Assembly (NCBI RefSeq): GCF_038502225.1
Contig: NC_091311.1
Location: 36,488,084-36,552,083 of the forward strand
DNA length: 64,000 nt
Reading direction: 5' to 3'
Origin: Cherax quadricarinatus
Taxonomy: Eukaryota; Arthropoda; Malacostraca; Decapoda; Parastacidae
The notes under the pieces are model-generated. The model was given only the letters and a program-made list of their open reading frames with translations. It was not told where the DNA came from and made no database searches. The position numbers and the translations under genes were made by a program. Positions 28,252 to 38,764 of the stretch are shown here, piece after piece (the first letter of the stretch is position 1; the number at the start of each line of letters is the position of its first letter).

Positions 28252-29690
28252 GATTTGTTGAGTGCCTTCTGTGATTTGTTGAGTGCCTTCTGTGATTTGT
28301 TGAGTGCCTTCTGTGATTTGTTGAGTGCCTTCTGTGATTTATTGAGTGCCTTCTGTGATTTATTGAGTGCCTTCTGCGATTTGTTGAGTGCCTTCTGTGA
28401 TTTGTTGAGAGCCTTCTGTGATTTATTGAGTGCCTTCTGTGATTTATTGAGTGCCTTCTGCAATTTGTTGAGTGCCTTCTGTGATTTGTTGAGTGCCTTC
28501 TGTGATTTATTGAGTGCCTTCTGTGATTTATTGAGTGCCTTCTGCAATTTGTTGAGTGCCTTCTTTGATTTGTTGAGTGCCTTCTGTGATTTATTGAGTG
28601 CCTTCTGTGATTTGTTGAGTGCCTTCTGTGATTTATTGAGTGCCTTCTGTGATTTATTGAGTGCCTTCTGTGATTTGTTGAGTGCCTTCTGCGATTTGTT
28701 GAGTGCCTTCTGTGATTTGTTGAGTGCCTTCTGTGATTTATTGAGTGCCATCTGTAATTTGATGAGTGCCTTCTATAATTTGTCGAATGACTTATGTAAT
28801 TTGTTAAGTACTTTCTATAATTTGTTGAGCATTTTCTATAGTTAGTTAACACTTTCTACAGTTTGTTAGTACTTTCTGTAATTTATTGGGTACTTTCTAG
28901 AGTTTGTCCTTTCTAAAATTTGTTGAGTAATTACTATAAATTTTTGAGTACTTTCCATGATGTGTTGAGTAATTTCTGAAACGTGGAGAGTACTTTATAT
29001 AGTTTGTTGAGGACCCTCTATGATGTGTTGAGTACTTTCTATAAGTTGTTGAATATTCTCCATAATTTTCTGGGTAATTATCGTAGTTTGTTGAGCACGT
29101 TCCATAATTTATTGAATACGTTATACACTTCTTTAAGTACGTTCTATAATTTGTTTATTAATTTCTATAATCTGATTATTTTTCTATAATTTGTTTATTA
29201 ATTTATATAATCTGATTATTTTTCTATAATTTGTTGATTAATTTCTATAATCTAAGTATTTTTCTATGATTTGTTGATTAATTTCTATAATCTAAGTATT
29301 TTTCTATAATTTGTTGATTAATTTCTATAATCTGAGTATTTTTCTATAATTTGTTGATTAATTTCTATAATCTAAGTATTTTTCTATAATTTGTTGATTA
29401 ATTTCTATAATCTGAGTATTTTTCTATAATTTGTTGATTAATTTCTATAATCTGAGTATTTTTCTATAATTTGTTGATGAATTTTCTATAGTTTATTGAT
29501 TACTTTCTAGAATTTATAGAATGCTTTCTATAGTTTGCTTGAAGACTTTCTATAATTTGTTGAGTACTTTCTATAATTTGTTGAGTACCTTCTATAGTTT
29601 ACTGAAAATTTTCTATAATTTACTGAGTAAATTGTTTGAGCACTTTTTATAATTTATTGAATATTTCCGATAATTTGTTATAAATACTCT
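28252..29690. repeat. 21-bp repeat array with a divergence gradient and a 42-bp dimer zone
   Basis: From 28252 to about 28760, roughly 24 nearly identical 21-bp units (GATTTGTTGAGTGCCTTCTG). From 28760 to 29140 the same unit is strongly diverged (CTATAATTTGTTGAGTACTT and similar). From about 29170 to 29480 it is a homogeneous 42-bp dimer (TTCTATAATTTGTTGATTAA followed by TTTCTATAATCTGAGTAT). It then decays to 29690. Minus-strand frames read ALNKSQK repeats; no gene is implied. Confidence 0.92.
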
Positions 29691-29734
29691 AGCATATTCT
29701 GGGCATAATCGACCATGCTTTGGGCATACCCTTG

Positions 29735-32035
29735 TGCTACCCTTGTACCCTTGGACATGCCTTTGTACCGTTGATAATGCCTTTGTATCCTTGGGCATGC
29801 CTTTGTACCCTTGGGCATGCCTTTATATCCTTGAGCATGCCTTTGTACCCTTGGGCATGCCTTTATATCCTTGAGCATGCCTTTGTACCCTTGGGCATGC
29901 CTTTATACCCTTGGGCATGCCTTTATACCCTTGGGCATGCCTTTATATCCTTGAGCATGCCTTTGTACCCTTGGGCATGCCTTTATATCCTTGAACATGC
30001 CTTTGTACCCTTGGGCATGCCTATATACCCTTGGGCATGCCTTTATATCCTTGGGCATGCCTTTGTATCCTTGGGCATGCCTTTGTACCCTTGGGCATGC
30101 TTTGGTATCGTTGGGCATGTCTTTGTATCCTTGGGCATGCCTTTATATCCTTGGGCATGCCTTTGTACCCTTGGGCATGCCTTTATATCCTTGGGCATGC
30201 CTTTGTACCCTTGGGCATGCCTTTATATCCTTGGGCATGCCTTTGTATCCTTGGGCATGCCTTTATATCCTTGAGCATGCCTTTATATCCTTGGGCATGC
30301 CTTTGTACCCTTGGGCATGCCTTTGTATCCTTGGGCATGCTTTGGTATCGTTGGGCATGTCTTTGTATCCTTGGGCATGCCTTTATATCCTTGGGCATGC
30401 CTTTGTACCCTTGGGCATGCCTTTGTATCCTTGGGCATGCCTTTGTATCCTTGGGCATGCTTTTGTATCCTTGGGCATGCCTTTATATCCTTGGGCATGC
30501 CTTTATATCCTTGGGCATGCCTTTGTACCCTTGGGCATGCCTTTGTATCCTTGGGCATGCCTTTGTATCCTTGGGCATGCTTTTGTATCCTTGGGCATGC
30601 TTTGGTATCGTTGGGCATGTCTTTGTATCCTTGGGCATGCCTTTGTATCCTTGGGCATGCCTTTGTACCCTTGGGCATGCCTTTGTACCCTTGGGCATGC
30701 ATTTGTATCCTTGGGCATGCCTTTGTACCCTTGGGCATGCCTTTGTATCCTTGGGCATGCCTTTGTATCCTTGGGCATGCTTTTGTATCCTTGGGCATGC
30801 CTTTATATCCTTGGGCATGCCTTTATACCCTTGGGCATGCCTTTGTATCCTTGGGCATGCCTTTGTATCATTGGGCATGCCTTTATACCCTTGGGCATGT
30901 CTTTGTGTCCTTTGGCATTAATTTGTATCCTTGGGCATGTCTTTGTGCCCTTGGGCATGTCTTTATATCTTAGGGCATGCCTTTGTATCCTTGGGCATGC
31001 TTTTGTATCCTTGGGCATGCCTTTGTGCCCTTGGGCATGTCTTTATATCTTAGGGCATGCTTTTGTATCCTTGAGCATGCCTTTATATCCTTGGGCATGC
31101 CTTTATATCCATGGGCATGCCTTTGTATCCTTGGGCATGCCTTTATATCCTTGGGCATGCCTTTATATCCTTGGGCATGCCTTTATATCCTTGGGCATGC
31201 ATTTGTATCCTTGGGCATGCCTTTATATCCTTGGGCATGCCTTTATATCCTTGGGCATGCCTTTATATCCTTGGGCATGCATTTGTATCCTTGGGCATGC
31301 CTTTATATCCTTGGGCATGCTTTTGTATCCTTGGGCATGCCTTTATATCCTTGGGCATGCCTTTATATCCTTGGGCATGCCTTTATATCCTTGGGCATGC
31401 CTTTGTATCCTTGGGCATGCCTTTATATCCTTGGGCATGCCTTTATATCCTTGGGCATGCCTTTATATCCTTGGGCATGCCTTTGTATCCTTGGGCATGC
31501 CTTTGTGCCCTTGGGCATGTCTTTATATCTTAGGGCATGCCTTTGTATCCTTGAGCATGCTTTTGTATCCTTGGGCATGCCTTTGTATCCTTGGGCATGC
31601 ATTTGTATCCTTGGGCATGCCTTTATATCCTTGGGCATGCCTTTATATCCTTGGGCATGTCTTTATATCCTTGGGCATGCCTTTGTATCCTTGGGCATGC
31701 CTTTATATCCTTGGGCATGCCTTTGTATCCTTGGGCATGCCTTTATATCCTTGGGCATGCCTTTGTACCCTTGGGCATGCCTTTATATCCTTGGGCATGC
31801 CTTTATATCCTTGGGCATGCCTTTGTATCCTTGGGCATGCCTTTATATCCTTGGGCATGCCTTTGTACCCTTGGGCATGCCTTTATATCCTTGGGCATGC
31901 TTTGGTATCGTTGGGCATGCCTTTGTACCCTTGGGCATGTCTTTACATCTTAGGGCATGACTTTGTATCCTTGGGCATGTCTTTGTATCCCTGTGCCTTT
32001 GGGTACAAGGATACAAAGGCATGCTTGTGCCTTTG
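29735..32035. repeat. 20-bp minisatellite, about 114 copies
   Basis: The unit is CTTGGGCATGCCTTTATATC, with TTGTATC and TTGTACC variants. The palindromic core GGCATGCC recurs every 20 bp. The unit has no stop codon on either strand, so frames of up to 704 residues arise. A few diverged units with TTAGGGCATG and GCCTTTGTGCCC recur at about 30960, 31045 and 31520, suggesting larger blocks copied within the array. The right end carries an inverted unit (31975-31990 against 32009-32024). Confidence 0.97.
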
Positions 32036-32129
32036 GGCACCTTTGGCACTTCTTGTAAATGTTTCCAGTCTCAATGGCACGCGCGTCTTACTTAATAGGC
32101 AGTAACTGTCCAGTACGATGCTGATACTA

Positions 32130-32291
<162 letters not shown>

Positions 32292-32344
32292 ATGGGGAGT
32301 TAATGAGACGAGAGAAGGGGAGAAAATATATTTGGGAAGGATGT

Positions 32345-35300
32345 AAGAGTGATGAAACTCTTGACTGACAGGTGGAGAGAGTGATGAAACTCTTGACTGA
32401 CAGGTGGAGAGAGTGATGAAACTCTTGAGTGACAGGTGGAGAGAGTGATGAAACTCTTGACTAACAGGTGGAGAGAGAGTGATGAAACTCTCGACTGACA
32501 GGTGGAGAGAGTGATGAAACTCTTGACTGACAGGTGGAGAGAGTGATGAAACTCTTGACTAACAGGTGGAGAGAGTGATGAAACTCTTGAGTGACAGGTG
32601 GAGAGAGTGATGAAACTCTTGACTAACAGGTGGAGAGAGAGTGATGAAACTCTTGACTGACAGGTGGAGAGAGTGATGAAACTCTTGACTGACAGGTGAA
32701 GAGAGTGATGAAACTCTTGAGTGACAGGTGGAGAGAGTGATGAAACTCTTGAGTGACAGGTGGAGAGAGTGATGAAACTCTTGACTACAGGTGGAGAGAG
32801 TGATGAAACTCTTGACTGACAGGTGGAGAGAGTGATGAAACTCTTGACTGACAGGTGGAGAGAGTGATGAAACTCTTGACTGACAGGTGGAGAGAGTGAT
32901 GAAACTCTTGAGTGACAGGTGGAGAGAGTGGCAAAACTCTTGACTGACAGGTGGAGAGAGTGATGAAACTCTTGACTGACAGGTGGAGAGAGTGATGAAA
33001 CTCTTGAGTGACAGGTGGAGAGAGTGATGAAACTCTTGAGTGACAGGTGGAGAGAGTGATGAAACTCTTGAGTGACAGGTGGAGAGAGTGGCAAAACTCT
33101 TGACTGACAGGTGGAGAGAGTGATGAAACTCTTGAGTGACAGGTGGAGAGAGTGGCAAAACTCTTGACTGACAGGTGGAGAGAGTGATGAAACTCTTGAG
33201 TGACAGGTGGAGAGAGTGGCAAAACTCTTGAGTGACAGGTGGAGAGAGTGATGAAACTCTTGAGTGACAGGTGGAGAGAGTGATGAAACTCTTGACTGAC
33301 AGGTGGAGAGAGTGATGAAACTCTTGACTGACAGGTGGAGAGAGTGATGAAACTCTTGACTGACAGGTGGAGAGAGTGATGATACTCTTGACTAACAGGT
33401 GGAGAGAGTGATGAAACTCTTGACTGACAGGTGGAGAGAGAGTGATGAAACTCTTGACTGACAGGTGGAGAGAGTGATGAAACTCTTGACTAACAGGTGG
33501 AGAGAGTGATGAAACTCTTGACTGACAGGTGGAGAGAGTGATGAAACTCTTGACTGACAGGTGGAGAGAGTGATGAAACTCTTGACTGACAGGTGGAGAG
33601 AGAGTGATGAAACTCTTGACTGACAGGTGGAGAGAGTGATGAAACTCTTGACTAACAGGTGGAGAGAGTGATGAAACTCTTGACTGACAGGTGGAGAGAG
33701 AGTGATGAAACTCTTGACTGACAGGTGGAGAGAGTGATGAAACTCTTGACTAACAGGTGGAGAGAGAGTGATGAAACTCTTGACTGACAGGTGGAGAGAG
33801 TGATGAAACTCTTGACTGACAGGTGGAGAGAGTGATGAAACTCTTGACTAACAGGTGGAGAGAGAGTGATGAAACTCTTGACTAACAGGTGGAGAGAGTG
33901 ATGAAACTCTTGACTAACAGGTGGAGAGAGAGTGATGAAACTCTTGACTGACAGGTGGAGAGAGTGATGAAACTCTTGACTAACAGGTGGAGAGAGTGAT
34001 GAAACTCTTGACTGACAGGTGGAGAGAGAGTGATGAAACTCTTGACTAACAGGTGGAGAGAGTGATGAAACTCTTGACTGACAGGTGGAGAGAGTGATGA
34101 AACTCTTGACTAACAGGTGGAGAGAGAGTGATGAAACTCTTGACTGACAGGTGGAGAGAGTGATGAAACTCTTGACTGACAGGTGGAGAGAGAGTGATGA
34201 AACTCTTGACTGACAGGTGGAGAGTGATGAAACTCTTGACTAACAGGTGGAGAGAGAGTGATGAAACTCTTGACTAACAGGTGGAGAGAGAGTGATGAAA
34301 CTCTTGACTGACAGGTGGAGAGAGTGATGAAACTCTTGACTAACAGGTGGAGAGAGAGTGATGAAACTCTTGAGTGACAGGTGGAGAGAGTGATGAAACT
34401 CTTGACTGACAGGAGGAGAGAGTGATGAAACTCTTGACTGACAGGTGGAGAGAGTGATGAAACTCTTGACTGACAGGTGGAGAGAGTGATGAAACTCTTG
34501 AGTGACAGGTGGAGAGAGTGATGAAACTCTTGACTGACAGGTGGAGAGAGTGATGAAACTCTTGAGTGACAGGTGGAGAGAGTGATGAAACTCTTGACTG
34601 ACAGGTGGAGAGAGTGATGAAACTCTTGACTGACAGGTGGAGAGAGTGATGAAACTCTTGACTGACAGGTGGAGAGAGTGATGAAACTCTTGACTGACAG
34701 GTGGAGAGAGTGATGAAACTCTTGAGTGACAGGTGGAGAGAGTGATGAAACTCTTGACTAACAGGTGGAGAGAGTGATGAAACTCTTGACTGACAGGTGG
34801 AGAGAGTGATGAAACTCTTGAGTGACAGGTGGAGAGAGTGATGAAACTCTTGACTGACAGGTGGAGAGAGTGATGAAACTCTTGAGTGACAGGTGGAGAG
34901 AGTGATGAAACTCTTGAGTGACAGGTGGAGAGAGTGATGAAACTCTTGACTGACAGGTGGAGAGAGTGATGAAACTCTTGAGTGACAGGTGGAGAGAGTG
35001 ATGAAACTCTTGACTGACAGGTGGAGAGAGTGATGAAACTCTTGAGTGACAGGTGGAGAGAGTGATGAAACTCTTGAGTGACAGGTGGAGAGAGTGATGA
35101 AACTCTTGAGTGACAGGTGGAGAGTGATGAAACTCTTGACTGACAGGTGGAGAGTGATGAAACTCTTGACTGACAGGTGGAGAGTGATGAAACTCTTGAG
35201 TGACAGGTGGAGAGAGTGATGAAACTCTTGACTGACAGGTGGAGAGAGTGATGAAACTCTTGAGTGACAGGTGGAGAGAGTGATGAAACTCTTGACTGAC

Positions 35301-35846
35301 AGGTGGAGAGAGTGATGAAACTCTTGAGTGACAGGTGGAGAGAGTGATGAAACTCTTGAGTGACAGGTGGAGAGAGTGATGAAACTCTTGACTGACAGGT
35401 GGAGAGTGATGAAACTCTTGACTGACAGGTGGAGAGTGATGAAACTCTTGACTGACAGGTGGAGAGTGATGAAACTCTTGACTGACAGGTGGAGAGAGTG
35501 ATGAAACTCTTGACTAACAGGTGGAGAGAGAGTGATGAAACTCTTGACTGACAGGTGGAGAGAGTGATGAAACTCTTGACTAACAGGTGGAGAGAGAGTG
35601 ACGAAACTCTTGACTGACAGGTGGAGAGAGTGATGAAACTCTTGACTGACAGGTGGAGAGAGTGATGAAACTCTTGACTAACAGGTGGAGAGAGTGATGA
35701 AACTCTTGAGTGACAGGTGGAGAGAGTGATGAAACTCTTGACTGACAGGTGGAGAGAGAGTGATGAAACTCTTGAGTGACAGGTGGAGAGAGTGATGAAA
35801 CTCTTGACTAACAGGTGGAGAGAGAGTGATGAAACTCTTGACTGCT
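32345..35846. repeat. 32-bp minisatellite, about 109 copies, with embedded (AG)n length variation
   Basis: The unit contains GTGATGAAACTCTTGACTGA followed by CAGGTGGAGAGA. Point variants are ACTGA, AGTGA and ACTAA at one position, and GGCAAAACTC in a few left-hand units. Units of 30, 32 and 34 bp differ by whole AG steps in the GAGAGA segment. AGTGA and GGCAAA forms concentrate at 32900-33250 and AGTGA forms again at 34500-35350, while ACTAA plus the longer GAGAGAGAG form dominates 33380-34370. Minus-strand frames are open but non-coding. Confidence 0.97.
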
Positions 35847-36174
35847 ACAGCAGCTCTGTCAAAGAGTTTACTCTAACCCACGGTAAAATACCATACTCAA
35901 TACAGAAACAATACAGCTGCAAGTCAGGTGTATTAAATACAATTGATGATCTTGTATTTTAAATACAATAGAGGAGAAACTGACTTCATTCCTCCCCCTA
36001 ACACAACACTTTAATGTTCGTATATACATCAGATACAAAACTATTTTATGGAGATGTAGGAATTACAGCGTAATGTAGTGTTGTATAATTCTAAGATTCT
36101 TTTATATGTAATTTATTTATTAATAGATGTTATTTTTTATTGTTTATTATTGAAGTTTGAAAGTAAGTGTATTA
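35847..36174. other. Unassigned AT-rich DNA
   Basis: No repeat or gene is recognised. TTAAATACAAT and TTTTAAATACAAT recur close together near 35932-35970. Confidence 0.5.
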
Positions 36175-36236
36175 GACGTGGTGCAGCAGTGGTCCATATA
36201 TCCAGATTATGGGACGCTGGTTCGAGCCCTTGGATA
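36175..36236 (+). repeat. tRNA-like pol III promoter remnant (possible SINE head)
   Basis: A-box-like TGGTGCAGCAGTGG at 36179-36192 and B-box-like GGTTCGAGCCC at 36219-36229, at tRNA-like spacing. No convincing cloverleaf or SINE body follows: the next sequence is the 3' end of a minus-strand LINE-D fragment. Probably a SINE head interrupted by that insertion. Confidence 0.4.
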
Positions 36237-36395
36237 GTGTGTACTCACCTAATTGTACTCACCTAATTGTGGTTGCAGGGGTCGAGACTCAGCTCCTGGC
36301 CCCGCCTCTTCACTGATCGCTACTGGATCCTCTCTCTCTCTGCTTCCTGAGCTTTGTCATACCTCTTCTTAAAACTATGTATGGTTCCTGCCTGT
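36237..36395 (-). mobile_element. LINE-D 3'-end fragment
   Basis: On the plus strand it reads TACTCACCTAATTGT (twice), GGTTGCAGGGGTCGAG and CTCCTGGCCCCGCCTCTTCA, then a decayed stretch. These are the hallmarks of the LINE-D 3' end also seen at 49583, 50158 and 51400. The first motif is duplicated, as at 50158 and 51400. Confidence 0.85.
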
Positions 36396-36424
36396 CAACA
36401 CGTCTTATTGACTGAGAAGTGTGA

Positions 36425-36509
36425 GTTTCTCTCTCTCTCTCTTTGTCCCTCTGTCTGTCTGTTTCTGTCTGTCTGTCTGTCTGTCTGTTTCTGTCTGTCT
36501 GTCTGTCTG

Positions 36510-36600
<91 letters not shown>

Positions 36601-36603
36601 TTC
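36425..36603. repeat. (TC)n with TCTG blocks
   Basis: About 180 bp, with TCTG units on the left and pure TC on the right. Confidence 0.97.
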
Positions 36604-36711
36604 AAGGGAAAGTTCACTGCCCTCTTCCTGTCCCTTTTATTGTCTGGGATTCAGTGAATCCTTCAGATCACTCCCTATCCCACATGGGAAGCCTCAAAGG
36701 AAAGGATCGTG

Positions 36712-37185
36712 TGGTGATGGTTGTGGTGGTGGTGGTAGTGGTAGTGGTGGTGGTGATGGTTGTGGTGGTGGTGATGATGGTAGTGGTAGTGGTGGTGGTG
36801 ATGGCTGTGGTGGTGGTGATGGCTGTGGTGGTGGTGATGGTGATAGTAGTAGTGGTGGTGGTGATGGTGGTGGTGGTAGTGGTGGTGGTGGCAGTTGTGG
36901 TAGTGGTGGTGGTGGTAGTGGTGGTGGTGGTGATGGCGGTGGTAGTAATGGTGGTGGTGGTGTTAGTGGTGGTGGTAGTGTTAGTGGTGGTGGTGGTATT
37001 GGTGGTGGTGGAATGGTGATGGTAGTGTCGGCGACGGTGGTGGTGGTAGTGGTGGTGGTGATGGTAGGGGTGATGGTGGTGGCGGTGGTGGTGGTAGTGG
37101 TGGTGGCGGTGGTGGTGGTGGTGGTGGTAGTATTGGTGGTGGTGGTGATGGTGGTGGCGGTGGTGGTGGTGATTGTGGTAGCAAT
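36712..37185. repeat. (GGT)n-rich trinucleotide array
   Basis: About 475 bp of GGT with AGT, GAT and TGT interruptions. Poly-Val/Gly and poly-Pro/Thr frames here are compositional. Confidence 0.95.
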
Positions 37186-38020
37186 GACAACATAAGCGTG
37201 CTCTCGGCCAATCAGCATCTGTTTGGATTACGATGGGCGGGGCTAACGATGCTATCGATTATGTATCCATCTTCCTTATTGGCTGAGATGTATCATCATG
37301 TATCCGCCTTCATTGCCAACTGAGATTTATCATTGTCAACACGTCTTATTGACTGAGAAGTGTCAGCATGTATCACCTAATTTAACCATCGAAATGTGTC
37401 ATTTTCTATCCAAGTACGTTATTAACAAGAATGTATCATTATGTATTCACCATTCTTTATAACAGATGTATCATTATGCATGCGTCTATACAATTAGATA
37501 TGCATGTCTCTCAGTGTATATTCTAGGTATTGAAGTGTCCTTGTCTGGTGGTGAACAGGTGACATGCTGCCTTAATGGCCCCCGTGTAGCCGATAGGCTT
37601 TGAACCCTATCAACTGACCACCTGAGACTAGACCAGTATTCCTCTCAGAGTGTGAAACGTTTACCAAACTTCCGTTCTCACTTCCAGGAGAGTCATTGAT
37701 ACGGTGGGTTGTTGCATCAACACAGCCGCGACACCAAGACAGAACAAACATGAAACACGAGCACCAACCCTCGGTAGACAGTGTAAACACAAGGTGAAGG
37801 TAGGGAGCAGAGGGCGGACAAACACATAGCCAGAGAAGAGGAAGCAGCAGACAAGACAGGGCAAGCAGACAAGGAAGGAAGGAAGTGCAGATAGGATAAG
37901 GAGGAACAGACAGCAGCTGAGGCAAGGAAGCAGGGATAGTAGAGTGGATAGTGAATAGCTGTTAAAGCACATCACTAGGTCTGGAGAACGGACAGTGACC
38001 GTCAGTGTAGGAGAGTCATA
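37186..38020. other. Unassigned DNA with diverged short repeats
   Basis: Around 37255-37460 there are irregular copies of a motif with GATGTATCATCATGTATC. At 37336-37364 lies a copy of a 29-30-bp sequence (TCAACACGTCTTATTGACTG and onward) that also occurs at about 36395-36423. A stretch at about 37525-37620 resembles 39330-39420 (see findings). No gene. Confidence 0.5.
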
Positions 38021-38030
38021 GAGAGAGAGA

Positions 38031-38290
38031 GAGAGGCAGCAGTAACAACATCACCAGCAATAATGACATCAAGAACAACAACAGCAGCAACAGTAGTAAC
38101 AATAAAAGCAGCAACATCAATAGTAACAACAGCAGTGGTAACAGCAGCAGTGGCAACAGCAGCAGTGGCAACAGCAGCAGTGGCAACAGCAGCAGTAGTA
38201 ACAGCAGCAGCGGCGACAAGAGCAACAGTAGTAATAGCAGCAACAGCAGCGGCGACAGCAACAGTAGTAACAGCAGTAGCATTAGAGAGT
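38031..38290. repeat. (AAC/AGC)n trinucleotide array
   Basis: About 260 bp of AGCAGT and GGCAAC units with AAC and AAT. Frames are poly-Ala/Thr/Val and are compositional. Confidence 0.92.
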
Positions 38291-38369
38291 AAAAATTGGT
38301 ATGGGGCAAACCAGAGAGTGAAAGTGTGGGTCCCTCAGGCAAGTGCTGCACTCCTCTGATAGCGTGGGA

Positions 38370-38376
38370 GGTGTAT

Positions 38377-38436
<60 letters not shown>
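38370..38436. repeat. (CA)n microsatellite
   Basis: CA run of about 66 bp directly against a LINE-D 3' fragment. Confidence 0.98.
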
Positions 38437-38438
<2 letters not shown>

Positions 38439-38750
38439 CTAGGACTCGACTCCTGCAATCTCAACTTGGTGAGTACACACACACACACAAAACGACATAA
38501 CGACATATAAAATAAAATACTGAGAGGAATCAACAAGGTGGACAGACAGGATGTTCCAGAGATGGGACACAGCAACAAGGGGTCACAGTTAGAAGTTGAA
38601 GACTCAGATGAGTCACAGGGATGTTAGGAAGTATTTCTTCAGTCGTAGGGTTGTCAGGAAGTGGAATAGTCTGGAAAGTGATGTAGTGGAGGCAGGATCC
38701 AAGGGCCAGGAGCTGTGAATCGACCCCTGCAACCACAAACAGGTGAGTAC
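38437..38750 (+). mobile_element. Two LINE-D 3'-end fragments set in (CA)n
   Basis: The first (38437-38472) is a 36-bp terminal scrap (AGGACTCGACTCCTGCAATC, then GGTGAGTAC) with CA runs on both sides. The second (about 38510-38750) reads, with stops, as the LINE-D C-terminus (ILRGINKVDRQD, GSQLEVEDSDESQG, VVEAGS-like). It ends GAATCGACCCCTGCAACCAC, then GGTGAGTACACAC. Both are in plus orientation and non-functional. Confidence 0.82.
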
Positions 38751-38764
38751 ACACACACACACAC

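Noticed and set aside
29991..32105. A 704-residue open frame (MPLYPWACLYILGHAF-type repeats)
   Set aside because: It is the translation of a 20-bp minisatellite whose unit has no stop in any frame; equally long frames exist on the opposite strand, and there is no domain, splice or promoter signal.
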